Assembly (NCBI GenBank): GCA_004297865.1
Contig: SCSO01000344.1
Coordinates: forward strand, 1 to 5,636
Length of the DNA: 5,636 nucleotides
Reading direction: 5' to 3'
Source of the DNA: Legionella sp.
GTDB taxonomy: Bacteria > Pseudomonadota > Gammaproteobacteria > Legionellales > Legionellaceae
The translations under genes were made by a program, and so were the position numbers. The notes under the pieces are model-generated. The model saw only the letters and a list, made by a program, of their open reading frames with translations, did no database searches and was not told the origin of the DNA. This document shows, piece after piece, positions 1-5,636 of the stretch (positions are counted from its first letter, which is position 1; every line of letters starts with the position of its first letter).

Positions 1-22
1 TTCTCCCTTCAAGGGAGAAGGG
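1..22. repeat. Truncated copy of palindromic repeat core
   Basis: Arms TTCTCCCTT (1-9) and AAGGGAGAA (11-19) are perfect inverse complements around a single central base, followed by GGG. The same palindrome recurs at 48-70, with its centre 49 bp away. The left arm meets the window edge, so the copy is probably longer than can be seen. The tail that follows the second copy (GCCCGAAGGGC and onward) does not follow this one, so this is a core-only or half copy. The palindrome itself is read directly. Its membership of a dispersed repeat family is inferred from the second copy. Confidence 0.7.
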
Positions 23-39
23 AACATAAAGGCACATCT

Positions 40-70
40 AAAAAATCCCTTCTCCCTTCAAGGGAGAAGG
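40..70 (-). terminator. Intrinsic terminator of the effector-like gene
   Basis: Read on the minus strand, the 23-nt hairpin (70 to 48, 11-bp stem) is followed by GA and then six T (45 to 40). This is a textbook rho-independent terminator 52 bp after the stop of the gene at 123-2435. The same element has a T6 tract on the plus strand at 92-97 after the 72-82 hairpin, so it could also stop convergent transcription. The terminator role is inferred from structure, and the repeat element appears to supply it. Confidence 0.65.
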
Positions 71-97
71 TGCCCGAAGGGCGGATGAGGGTTTTTT
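40..97. repeat. Compound REP/MITE-like palindromic element
   Basis: The element holds a perfect palindrome with 11-bp arms at 48-70 (centre 59). A second hairpin follows at 72-82 (GCCC, loop GAA, GGGC), then GGATGAGGG. Its outer ends are near-complementary: A6 plus TCCC at 40-49 against GGG plus T6 at 89-97. The whole element can therefore fold as a nested structure with AAAAA/TTTTT ends. This layout is typical of short non-coding dispersed repeats. From memory, similar strings ending in GGGCGGATGAGGG occur widely in gammaproteobacterial intergenic regions, but no search was run. It begins 26 bp beyond the stop of the effector-like gene. Confidence 0.75.
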
Positions 98-122
98 ATT
101 ATACAACCCAATACACTATAAA

Positions 123-2435
123 CTACCTCACCGGCTGGAAAGCTTCCGTTGCCACCACTGCCGCTTCTAAATTCTCCACCTTCTGTAAACTATCAGTTTT
201 AGCAAAGAAGGTGTAATTACCCGTGTAATATTTATTGATCAACATAGCAGGGACATATCCCACGCCCAATAAAACAATAGCTATTGCTAAATTGGTTAAT
301 ACATAAATGAATTCTGCACGATGCTTAGCCAATACAGGTTTTGCGTTATTAATTAAGATCAAGCTCTTCATAGTGAAATCAGATAATGCCTGTTCTTCAT
401 CCGTAGGTGACTTGATATAATCATCAATTAAGCGTTGTATATTAATAAATAAATTTTCTGCTACTAGAAACGCGTCTTCTTTTCTAGCTTTGAGCTCATC
501 AGCTTTTTGTTTGATCACCTCAAGCTGTGAAACAATTAAATTCATTTGTAATTTACGAAGTTCACGTTTATTTATTTCTTGTTGTACAGCAAACTCTGTT
601 TCAATTTTTTGCAAATTCTCTTCTTGCAATTGTGTAACGATCTCTCGAACAAATTTTCTAAGCTCTATCAACTTGTTTATTTTAAAATCAATATTATCCA
701 GTCGGTGCTTAATAGAATCTAACTTCAAGCCAATTTCCACCTTAGCCCAAAGCTCATCCGTTTGTACTATACGCAGAACCAAAGGACTGAACTGTTCAGC
801 ATTCAATTCTTCCAAGCAGATCGTAGTCAATTGATCTGCAGTCATTGTTTTTAAAGCCTCTAAAGAAATTGGATAGAAAAAGTTACTCTCTTTTGCGCGC
901 TCAATACAAAGTGCTCTTACAGGTTGTAGGCGTTGTTCAAATTGTTCTGCCATTGCAAGAAAATTCCTAATAAAACCTTGCAAAGTAGCAGGCTCTATTT
1001 CAATCTCTGCTTCTAGTTTTCTTTTAGATTGCTTTAATGTACTAAGAATCATGGTGCCGGCTTGTGCTGTTTCTGTCACTAATTGCCAAAGCGAATTAGG
1101 GTGTTTTTTTATATAATCAATGCTAGGACGCTCAAAGGGTCTAAATCTTAAGGAATTTTGGTGTACAGGATCATACCCATAAAGATGGCGTAAGACCGTA
1201 CTTTCTTTATATTGTCCAACAAAAGCATGACCTAATTCATCCTGTCCGTTACCTTGATAAAAAGGGACAAGTAAATTTGTGCTATGAGCATAATCATGGT
1301 CCCAAAGATTATACAGCTCACAATCTTTAGCTATCTTATCTAAGTATTCATTGTATTTCTTAATAAGAGGTTGCACATCTAAAGTGCGATAATCTAAGGT
1401 ATTTGCTGCAACATCTAATCTCTTTGCAATAGTGAGAAAAGTGTCGGTCTCCGATACGGCAAAAGATTGCGTTATATTTTGACTTTCATATAAACTATTT
1501 TGTGATGGTGCGTTCAAATCTTTTAATTTTGTCATCTTATGTATCCTTCTTTCTAATACTTCTGCTATATCTTGTGCAAACGTTTGATAGCCTTGTTCTT
1601 GCTTCCCAAAATGCACTGTGGCAAAGCTAGGGATGCACATATAATCCGCTAGAGCTTTTTGGGTTTGTGGATCCAACAGATCTGCTGGTATTCGTTTAAG
1701 TGCTTTAATAATGATTTTGGTTAAATAATGACTCGGTAATTTTTCAGTTAATTCTTGTGCTTTTTGTGCAATAGCAGGAAAGATTCCTTGAATTGCGCGA
1801 TAATTAAGAAAATAATCCTTGGTCAGATGTTTGTAATTAATGCCACGGTTTTCATATGCATAAAGCAGATCATCGTTATTTTCTGGGTGTGCTAAATAGC
1901 GAAAGGCATCTCCCCAGTCAATTCGAGCGTATTGCCTTATCGCTTTATTTTTTCTTAAAACGACAATATTACCACTATGAACACTGTGTGCTCCTAAAAG
2001 CAGTGAAAACATCAGAGCAATTGATAAACCAAAAGAGCGGGTTTTGGTTAAAGTGGCATAACTAGTAGGTCCAAAAAGGGTTTCCGCTAGAGAAGAACGA
2101 TCTTTACCATTTTTGCTGCTAGTGTTTATAATTTTATGGAGTTCGTCAAATTCAATACAGGGCTGGATTAAGCCATAGGTATTATCGTCAAATTGTAGTA
2201 AATCGGCAAAAATTAACGAGGAGCTATATTTTGCCTCAATAAGCCCCTCTGCAATAAATTCTTGCAGAATAAGTCCGGCAAATAATTCCGTAAATAATTC
2301 TTTAGAATCAGCAGGTTTTTTTACAAAATATCGTTTTCCGTGCTTATCTTTGTAAAAACCATCAACCGAGCTTTGGTTTTTTCCACCTTGTTTAGCAGCG
2401 TATTGGGTAAGTTTCTTCCCTTTATAAGACGGCAT
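123..2435 (-). CDS. Candidate Dot/Icm effector with kinase-like core and C-terminal membrane anchor
   Basis: A 770-residue protein, ATG to TAG, with Shine-Dalgarno AGAGGT nine bases before the start. I cannot name it. Residues 16-40 (QGGKN, then YFVKK) look like a glycine-rich strand with a lysine (K39 or K40), and E46/E50 lie in the next helix. HSGN (H153, N156) and IDWG (D173-G175) resemble the HxxN and DFG-type elements of atypical lipid or protein kinases. From memory, this pattern recalls the N-terminal phosphoinositide-kinase region of Legionella LepB. The Asp expected two residues before that His is Ser151, so activity is uncertain. Residues 200-560 are helical and not recognised. Residues 565-660 look like a coiled coil, and about 708-733 form one hydrophobic segment. 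The last 20 residues carry scattered Glu, a weak Dot/Icm-like tail. A PmrA-like box upstream and AT-rich composition support a secreted effector. Substrate and target are unknown. Confidence 0.85.
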   Translation of the reverse strand: MPSYKGKKLTQYAAKQGGKNQSSVDGFYKDKHGKRYFVKKPADSKELFTELFAGLILQEFIAEGLIEAKYSSSLIFADLLQFDDNTYGLIQPCIEFDELHKIINTSSKNGKDRSSLAETLFGPTSYATLTKTRSFGLSIALMFSLLLGAHSVHSGNIVVLRKNKAIRQYARIDWGDAFRYLAHPENNDDLLYAYENRGINYKHLTKDYFLNYRAIQGIFPAIAQKAQELTEKLPSHYLTKIIIKALKRIPADLLDPQTQKALADYMCIPSFATVHFGKQEQGYQTFAQDIAEVLERRIHKMTKLKDLNAPSQNSLYESQNITQSFAVSETDTFLTIAKRLDVAANTLDYRTLDVQPLIKKYNEYLDKIAKDCELYNLWDHDYAHSTNLLVPFYQGNGQDELGHAFVGQYKESTVLRHLYGYDPVHQNSLRFRPFERPSIDYIKKHPNSLWQLVTETAQAGTMILSTLKQSKRKLEAEIEIEPATLQGFIRNFLAMAEQFEQRLQPVRALCIERAKESNFFYPISLEALKTMTADQLTTICLEELNAEQFSPLVLRIVQTDELWAKVEIGLKLDSIKHRLDNIDFKINKLIELRKFVREIVTQLQEENLQKIETEFAVQQEINKRELRKLQMNLIVSQLEVIKQKADELKARKEDAFLVAENLFINIQRLIDDYIKSPTDEEQALSDFTMKSLILINNAKPVLAKHRAEFIYVLTNLAIAIVLLGVGYVPAMLINKYYTGNYTFFAKTDSLQKVENLEAAVVATEAFQPVR

Positions 2436-2444
2436 AACAAGGTT

Positions 2445-2467
2445 ACCTCTAGTAATAAATATAGAGG
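2445..2467 (-). promoter_or_regulatory. Inverted repeat overlapping the effector Shine-Dalgarno
   Basis: CCTCTA (2446-2451) and TAGAGG (2462-2467) are perfect inverse complements around a 10-base AT-only-but-one loop. On the minus strand the downstream arm TAGAGG contains most of the Shine-Dalgarno AGAGGT (2445-2450). If the transcript starts upstream of 2467, the ribosome site could pair with the other arm. If it starts from the TAAAAT element (about 2462), that arm is mostly absent. The repeat is read directly. A role in translation control or as an operator is inferred. Confidence 0.4.
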
Positions 2468-2474
2468 AATTTTA
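2458..2474 (-). promoter_or_regulatory. Candidate -10 elements of the effector promoter
   Basis: Two hexamers fit. TAAAAT (2469-2474) lies 10 bp downstream of the PmrA-like box. TATATT (2458-2463) lies 21 bp downstream, which would put the proximal half-site about where a -35 element belongs. TATATT would leave a leader of only about 15 nt, starting almost at the Shine-Dalgarno. Neither has a good -35 hexamer of its own, which is usual for activator-dependent promoters. The sequence does not decide between them. Confidence 0.4.
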
Positions 2475-2484
2475 CCAATTTTAG

Positions 2485-2501
2485 ATTAAGGCATTATTAA
2501 A
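2485..2501 (-). promoter_or_regulatory. PmrA-box-like direct repeat
   Basis: On the minus strand this reads TTTAATAATGCCTTAAT: two TTAAT half-sites spaced 11 bp apart. Against the published Legionella/Coxiella PmrA consensus cTTAATatTnncTTAAt it agrees at 13 of 15 specified positions, including both TTAAT cores and the central T. The two differences are in weakly conserved positions. The direct repeat points towards the effector-like gene, 49 bp before its ATG. PmrA is the response regulator that activates icm/dot and effector genes in these bacteria. The region is AT-rich, so chance resemblance is possible, but the spacing, orientation and position all fit. Confidence 0.65.
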
Positions 2502-2552
2502 TGTAGGTATTGCACCCAACCTTTCCATGTCCTGGACTAAATTAGAAGTCGT

Positions 2553-2584
2553 AGCCTGTATTAGACAAAGTCGTAATACAGGCT
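2553..2584. repeat. REP-like stem-loop downstream of ald
   Basis: Perfect 11-bp arms lie at 2553-2563 (AGCCTGTATTA) and 2574-2584 (TAATACAGGCT). The loop itself contains GAC-AAA-GTC (2564-2572), so the stem can extend with one bulged base. AGTCGTA occurs at 2547-2553 and again at 2569-2575. No T tract follows on either strand, so it is not a standard intrinsic terminator. It lies 15 bp after the ald stop and may protect the mRNA 3' end or help termination. The GTAGCC...GTAATAC...GGCT layout recalls dispersed palindromic repeats of Proteobacteria, but this is from memory and unsearched. Confidence 0.65.
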
Positions 2585-2599
2585 CCCCATCTACCTTCG

Positions 2600-3721
2600 T
2601 TATTTCCCAGCCAAAGCTACAGCTGCAGGCGTATACTCATATCCTAAATCGCGAGCCACGGCTTCATAGGTTAATTTACCTTGGTGCACGTTTAAGCCAT
2701 TCAATAAATGTGGATCGCTTAATAAGGCTAATTTCACCCCTTTGGTCACTATATTCAGCACAAAAGGCAAAGTGGCATTATTCAAGGCAAAGGTTGAAGT
2801 ACGTGGCACTGCTCCTGGCATATTAGCCACGCAATAATGCACTACATTATCCACTACATAAGTTGGTTCTTGATGAGTTGTGGCGCGACTGGTTTCAAAA
2901 CATCCGCCCTGATCAATAGCCACATCCACTAACACGGAACCTGGACGCATGGATTTCAACATAGAGCGAGTCACTAACTTAGGCGCCGCAGCACCATGAA
3001 CTAACACAGCACCAATCACCAAATCCGCACTAGAAACATATTTTTCAATTGCATCAGCAGTAGAGTAAACAGTATTTAATTTAGAACCAAACTGAAAATC
3101 CAGCTCATTCAAACGCTGTAAAGAGCGATCAAGTACAATAACCCGTGCTTCCATACCCATGGCCATACGTACTGCATTGGTACCGACTACACCGCCACCG
3201 ATAACAACCACGTTAGCAGCAGCAACCCCAGGAACACCGCCCAAAAGTACCCCACTACCACCTTGAGCCATCTCTAGACAATGAGCGCCTGCTTGGATAG
3301 ACATACGACCAGCGACTTGTGACATAGGGGTTAATAAAGGTAACCCTCCATCGGCTTGGGTTACGGTTTCATAAGCAATCGCGGTAACACCAGACTCTTT
3401 GAGCAAACGTGCTTGTTGAGGATCTGGCGCTAAATGCAAATAAGTAAATAAGGTTTGCCCTTCGCGCAAGCGTTTGCATTCAATTGGTTGTGGTTCTTTA
3501 ACCTTAACAATCAATTCCGCTTTGTAAAAAACGTCATCAGCAGAATCAACCACTTCTGCGCCAGCATTGCGATAATCGTCGTCAGAAATACCAATCCCAA
3601 GACCAGCTCCTTTTTCAACTAATACAGAGCTGCCTACTCTTATAATTTCTCTGACACTAGAAGGGACAAGACCCACACGATTCTCTTGTGGTTTTATTTC
3701 TTTTGGAACGCCTACTATCAT
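2600..3721 (-). CDS. ald: Alanine dehydrogenase (NAD)
   Basis: A cytoplasmic enzyme that oxidises L-alanine to pyruvate and ammonia with NAD, reversibly. It has 373 residues, close to the usual 371 or so. The start MIVGVPKE is the standard N-terminus and has GAGAGGT just upstream. The N-terminal catalytic domain keeps R15, K75 (in KVKEPQ) and H96 (in YLHLA), which bind and activate the substrate. D270 (in DVAIDQGG) is also present. The Rossmann fold begins at VVVIGGGVVGTNA (171-183) and has an acidic D198 at the end of strand two, favouring NAD over NADP. The NMPGAVPRTST segment (300-310) closes the active site. No key residue is missing. It starts 11 bp after the etfA stop, so it is very likely co-transcribed with etfB-etfA. 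The other dehydrogenase of this fold, NAD(P) transhydrogenase alpha, is excluded by the length and the motifs. Confidence 0.96.
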   Translation of the reverse strand: MIVGVPKEIKPQENRVGLVPSSVREIIRVGSSVLVEKGAGLGIGISDDDYRNAGAEVVDSADDVFYKAELIVKVKEPQPIECKRLREGQTLFTYLHLAPDPQQARLLKESGVTAIAYETVTQADGGLPLLTPMSQVAGRMSIQAGAHCLEMAQGGSGVLLGGVPGVAAANVVVIGGGVVGTNAVRMAMGMEARVIVLDRSLQRLNELDFQFGSKLNTVYSTADAIEKYVSSADLVIGAVLVHGAAAPKLVTRSMLKSMRPGSVLVDVAIDQGGCFETSRATTHQEPTYVVDNVVHYCVANMPGAVPRTSTFALNNATLPFVLNIVTKGVKLALLSDPHLLNGLNVHQGKLTYEAVARDLGYEYTPAAVALAGK

Positions 3722-3732
3722 AACTACCTCTC

Positions 3733-4671
3733 TTAACGACTTTTTAATTGTGCAATGAGTTGCGGTACTAATTCAAATAAATCCCCTACCAGACCATAAT
3801 TAGCTATTTGGAAGATTGGAGCATCTTCATCTTTATTGATGGCCACAATAACCTTGGAATCTTTCATCCCTGCTAAATGTTGTACGGCACCAGAAATGCC
3901 TACTGCGATATATAAGGTGGGTGCAACTACTTTACCCGTTTGCCCTACTTGATAATCATTCGGCACAAAACCAGCATCTACTGCCGCGCGTGAAGCACCG
4001 ACTGCTGCACCTAAGGCATCCGCTAATTCTTCAACTAATTTAAATTTCTCCGCGCTTTGCAATCCGCGACCGCCAGAAACTACAATCTTTGCAGAACCTA
4101 AATCTGGGCGTGAGGATTGACTTAAATCGTGTTTGACGAATTCTGTTTTATTAAAGTTAAGTTCCGTATTAATATTTTCGACACAACAGGGAGTTTGAGT
4201 AGCAGTGATCGGATTAAAAGCGGTAGTTCTTATAGTCAAAACTTTTATTTCATCAAGAACGCGTACGGTTTCTATCGCATTTCCTGCATAAATTGGGTGT
4301 TCGAAAACATTGAGTTCTAGAATTTTAGATACATCAGAAACTTGAGCCACATCCAGTGAAGCAGCAATGCGCGGGCTAATATTTTTACCAAAGGTACTGG
4401 CAGGCGCCAAAATATCTTGGAAAGAATTCGCGAAGGAAACTACGACTTGGCTCACTTGCTCTGCCAACTGATGCTCATAACTTGAATGATCAACCAACCA
4501 AACCGCATGTACACCTGCCAAGGCTGCCACTTGTTCTGCTACTGATTTACATTGATGACCAACCACTAAAAAAGTAGGTTTACTATCTAATTGCAACGCT
4601 GCTGCCAAAGTATTTCGGGTAGCAGGATGCATCGTGTGATTATCGTGTTCAACCAATACTAAAGCGCTCAT
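3733..4671 (-). CDS. etfA: Electron transfer flavoprotein, alpha subunit
   Basis: The FAD-carrying subunit of the soluble EtfAB heterodimer, which takes electrons from acyl-CoA and related dehydrogenases and passes them to membrane ETF:quinone oxidoreductase. It has 312 residues, the normal bacterial size. The N-terminal half (1-190) is the variable ETF domain. The C-terminal FAD domain carries SGGRGL (199-204), SRAAVD (227-232), QVGQTGK (241-247), the signature GISGAVQH (258-265) and DEDAPIF (281-287). The start has a strong AAGGAG five bases upstream. It lies 13 bp after the etfB stop and 11 bp before ald. The set of motifs is that of housekeeping (group I) ETF rather than FixB or bifurcating types, an inference from the short length and from the partner subunit. 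Confidence 0.97.
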   Translation of the reverse strand: MSALVLVEHDNHTMHPATRNTLAAALQLDSKPTFLVVGHQCKSVAEQVAALAGVHAVWLVDHSSYEHQLAEQVSQVVVSFANSFQDILAPASTFGKNISPRIAASLDVAQVSDVSKILELNVFEHPIYAGNAIETVRVLDEIKVLTIRTTAFNPITATQTPCCVENINTELNFNKTEFVKHDLSQSSRPDLGSAKIVVSGGRGLQSAEKFKLVEELADALGAAVGASRAAVDAGFVPNDYQVGQTGKVVAPTLYIAVGISGAVQHLAGMKDSKVIVAINKDEDAPIFQIANYGLVGDLFELVPQLIAQLKSR

Positions 4672-4684
4672 GAATTCTCCTTAA

Positions 4685-5434
4685 TCAAAGCACTTTGGCT
4701 TCGTTCTGTAATTTATCCAATAAGGTCGCTACTGAGTCTACTTTGATCCCACCGCTGCGCGTTGCTGGTGCACAGACTTTCACGATTTCGAGATGTTGTT
4801 TTAAAGATAAACCTAAACTGTCCAATTCTTTAATGTCTAAAGGTTTGCGTTTAGCTTTCATAATATTAGGGAGACTAGCATAGCGTGGTTCATTTAGACG
4901 TAAATCCGTGCTCACCACTGCTGGTAATTGCACTTTAAGCGTTTCTAAACCACCATCAATTTCGCGCGTTACTTCCAGCGCACTCCCATTGCACTTTATA
5001 GCAGAAGCATAAGTAGCTTGAGGCCAACCTAATAAAGCCGCGAGCATTTGTGGGGTTTGATTATTATCACCGTCAATGGTTTGCTTACCCATTAAAACTA
5101 ATTGTGGCTGTTCATCAGTAACCACTTTTTGTAAGATTTTAGCAATATTAAGACTTTCCCAATTTTTTTCGCTTTTAATTAAAATAGCGCGATCCGCTCC
5201 TAAAGCTAGGGCATGTCTTAAAGTTTCTTGCGCACTATCAGCACCAATGCTCACTGCCACGACTTCAGTGGCTATATTTTGCTCGCGCAAACGTAATGCT
5301 TCTTCTATAGCGATTTCATCAAAGGGATTCATAGACATTTTCATGTTTTGCAGTTCCACACCAGTGTTATCTGCTTTCACACGAATTTTTACATAAGGGT
5401 CTATCACACGCTTCACTGCCACGAGAATTTTCAT
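4685..5434 (-). CDS. etfB: Electron transfer flavoprotein, beta subunit
   Basis: The AMP-binding subunit of EtfAB, which holds the partner dehydrogenase and positions the alpha FAD domain. It has 249 residues, full length. MKILVAVKRV is the standard N-terminus and is preceded by GAGG four bases before the ATG. NPFDEIAIEEALRL (36-49), GADSAQETLRHALALGADRA (64-83) and KQTIDGDNNQT (117-127) form the nucleotide-binding core. The beta signature spans about 156-195. Its RYASLPNIMKAKRK stretch (184-197) matches the recognition loop in which a leucine (here L188) docks into acyl-CoA dehydrogenases, supporting a role in fatty or amino acid oxidation. It is the first recognised gene of the etfB-etfA-ald cluster, 57 bp after an unidentified upstream gene. 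No convincing promoter was found in that gap. Confidence 0.97.
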   Translation of the reverse strand: MKILVAVKRVIDPYVKIRVKADNTGVELQNMKMSMNPFDEIAIEEALRLREQNIATEVVAVSIGADSAQETLRHALALGADRAILIKSEKNWESLNIAKILQKVVTDEQPQLVLMGKQTIDGDNNQTPQMLAALLGWPQATYASAIKCNGSALEVTREIDGGLETLKVQLPAVVSTDLRLNEPRYASLPNIMKAKRKPLDIKELDSLGLSLKQHLEIVKVCAPATRSGGIKVDSVATLLDKLQNEAKVL

Positions 5435-5491
5435 GGTTCCTCACTGGAAAATCAAGACTGAGCGCATCTTGCCAGAGATAGGGGTATAAAT

Positions 5492-5636
5492 TCAAGAGAT
5501 TAGCGGAATTTCTGTGTTTATATGGTCTTCATCTAATGTAGTTGCCTTAATCAAAGCTGCTTCATCGAATATGGTGGTAATCGGTTCTTCGGCTAACTGG
5601 GTTAATCCCTCTATAAGATTTAAACACTGATCTATC
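5492..5636 (-). CDS. 3' end of an unidentified gene, cut by the window edge
   Basis: The last 47 codons before a TGA at 5492-5494 form an open frame that runs off the right edge. The visible tail begins IDQCLNLIEGLTQLAEEP and ends with TEIPLIS. It is acidic (many Asp/Glu, only one Lys, no Arg), starts as an amphipathic helix and lacks rare residue runs, which favours real coding. I do not recognise the family. The frame chosen is the only minus-strand frame that stays open to the edge without an earlier stop and with protein-like composition. It ends 57 bp before etfB on the same strand, so it may be the preceding operon gene. Confidence 0.6.
   Translation of the reverse strand, partial: IDQCLNLIEGLTQLAEEPITTIFDEAALIKATTLDEDHINTEIPLIS

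Noticed and set aside
1..70. Two palindrome copies as the start of a CRISPR array
   Set aside because: There are only two copies. The second has a structured tail that the first lacks, the spacer-like segment is partly A-run, and no cas genes are present. A REP-like repeat explains it better.
490..834. Plus-strand open frame of 114 codons
   Set aside because: It lies opposite the coiled-coil part of the effector-like gene. Its Ser/Cys/Phe/Ile-rich translation is typical of an antisense shadow, and no Shine-Dalgarno or family match was seen.
2527..2826. Plus-strand open frame of 99 codons
   Set aside because: It is mostly antisense to the end of ald, crosses the stem-loop repeat, and resembles no known protein.
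5076..5396. Plus-strand open frame of 106 codons
   Set aside because: It is antisense to etfB, whose reading is certain. Its Ser/Cys-rich composition is what the reverse of that gene would give.
5443..5475. Weak hairpin (CAAGA/TCTTG with outer CTGG/CCAG) between the upstream gene and etfB as a terminator
   Set aside because: The stem is only 5 bp with a 9-base loop and is followed by just ATTTT. This is too weak to call, and the short gap suggests possible co-transcription.

Overview
All genes in this window lie on the minus strand, so transcription runs from the right edge to the left. The window suggests an AT-leaning gammaproteobacterium of the order Legionellales (Legionella/Coxiella relatives). 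The reasons are a 770-residue effector-like protein with a divergent kinase-type core, a coiled coil and a C-terminal membrane segment, and a 17-bp direct-repeat site upstream of it that matches the PmrA box known to control Dot/Icm type IVB secretion genes in Legionella and Coxiella. The genus cannot be fixed from the sequence alone.

Right part (about 2600-5636): the 3' end of an unidentified gene runs in from the right edge (stop at 5492). It is followed by a tight cluster of etfB (electron transfer flavoprotein beta), etfA (alpha) and ald (alanine dehydrogenase). The gaps are 57, 13 and 11 nt, and each gene has its own Shine-Dalgarno sequence. All three metabolic proteins are full length and keep their family signature residues. 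EtfAB form a soluble FAD/AMP heterodimer that carries electrons from acyl-CoA and related dehydrogenases towards ETF:quinone oxidoreductase. Ald interconverts L-alanine and pyruvate with NAD(H). Together they suggest an operon for oxidising amino acids or fatty acids, with ald as an unexpected third member.

Middle (2436-2599): this 164-bp gap holds a REP-like stem-loop just after ald and the control region of the effector-like gene. That region contains the PmrA-like box, candidate -10 elements, and a small inverted repeat that covers the Shine-Dalgarno.

Left part (1-2435): the effector-like gene is visibly more AT-rich than the etf-ald cluster. Its stop is followed within about 30 bp by a compound palindromic repeat that also looks like an intrinsic terminator in both directions. 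A second, edge-truncated copy of the palindrome core lies at the window's left end. The effector-like gene therefore sits between two different dispersed-type repeats, next to housekeeping genes. This is how an accessory cargo gene looks when inserted beside a core operon.
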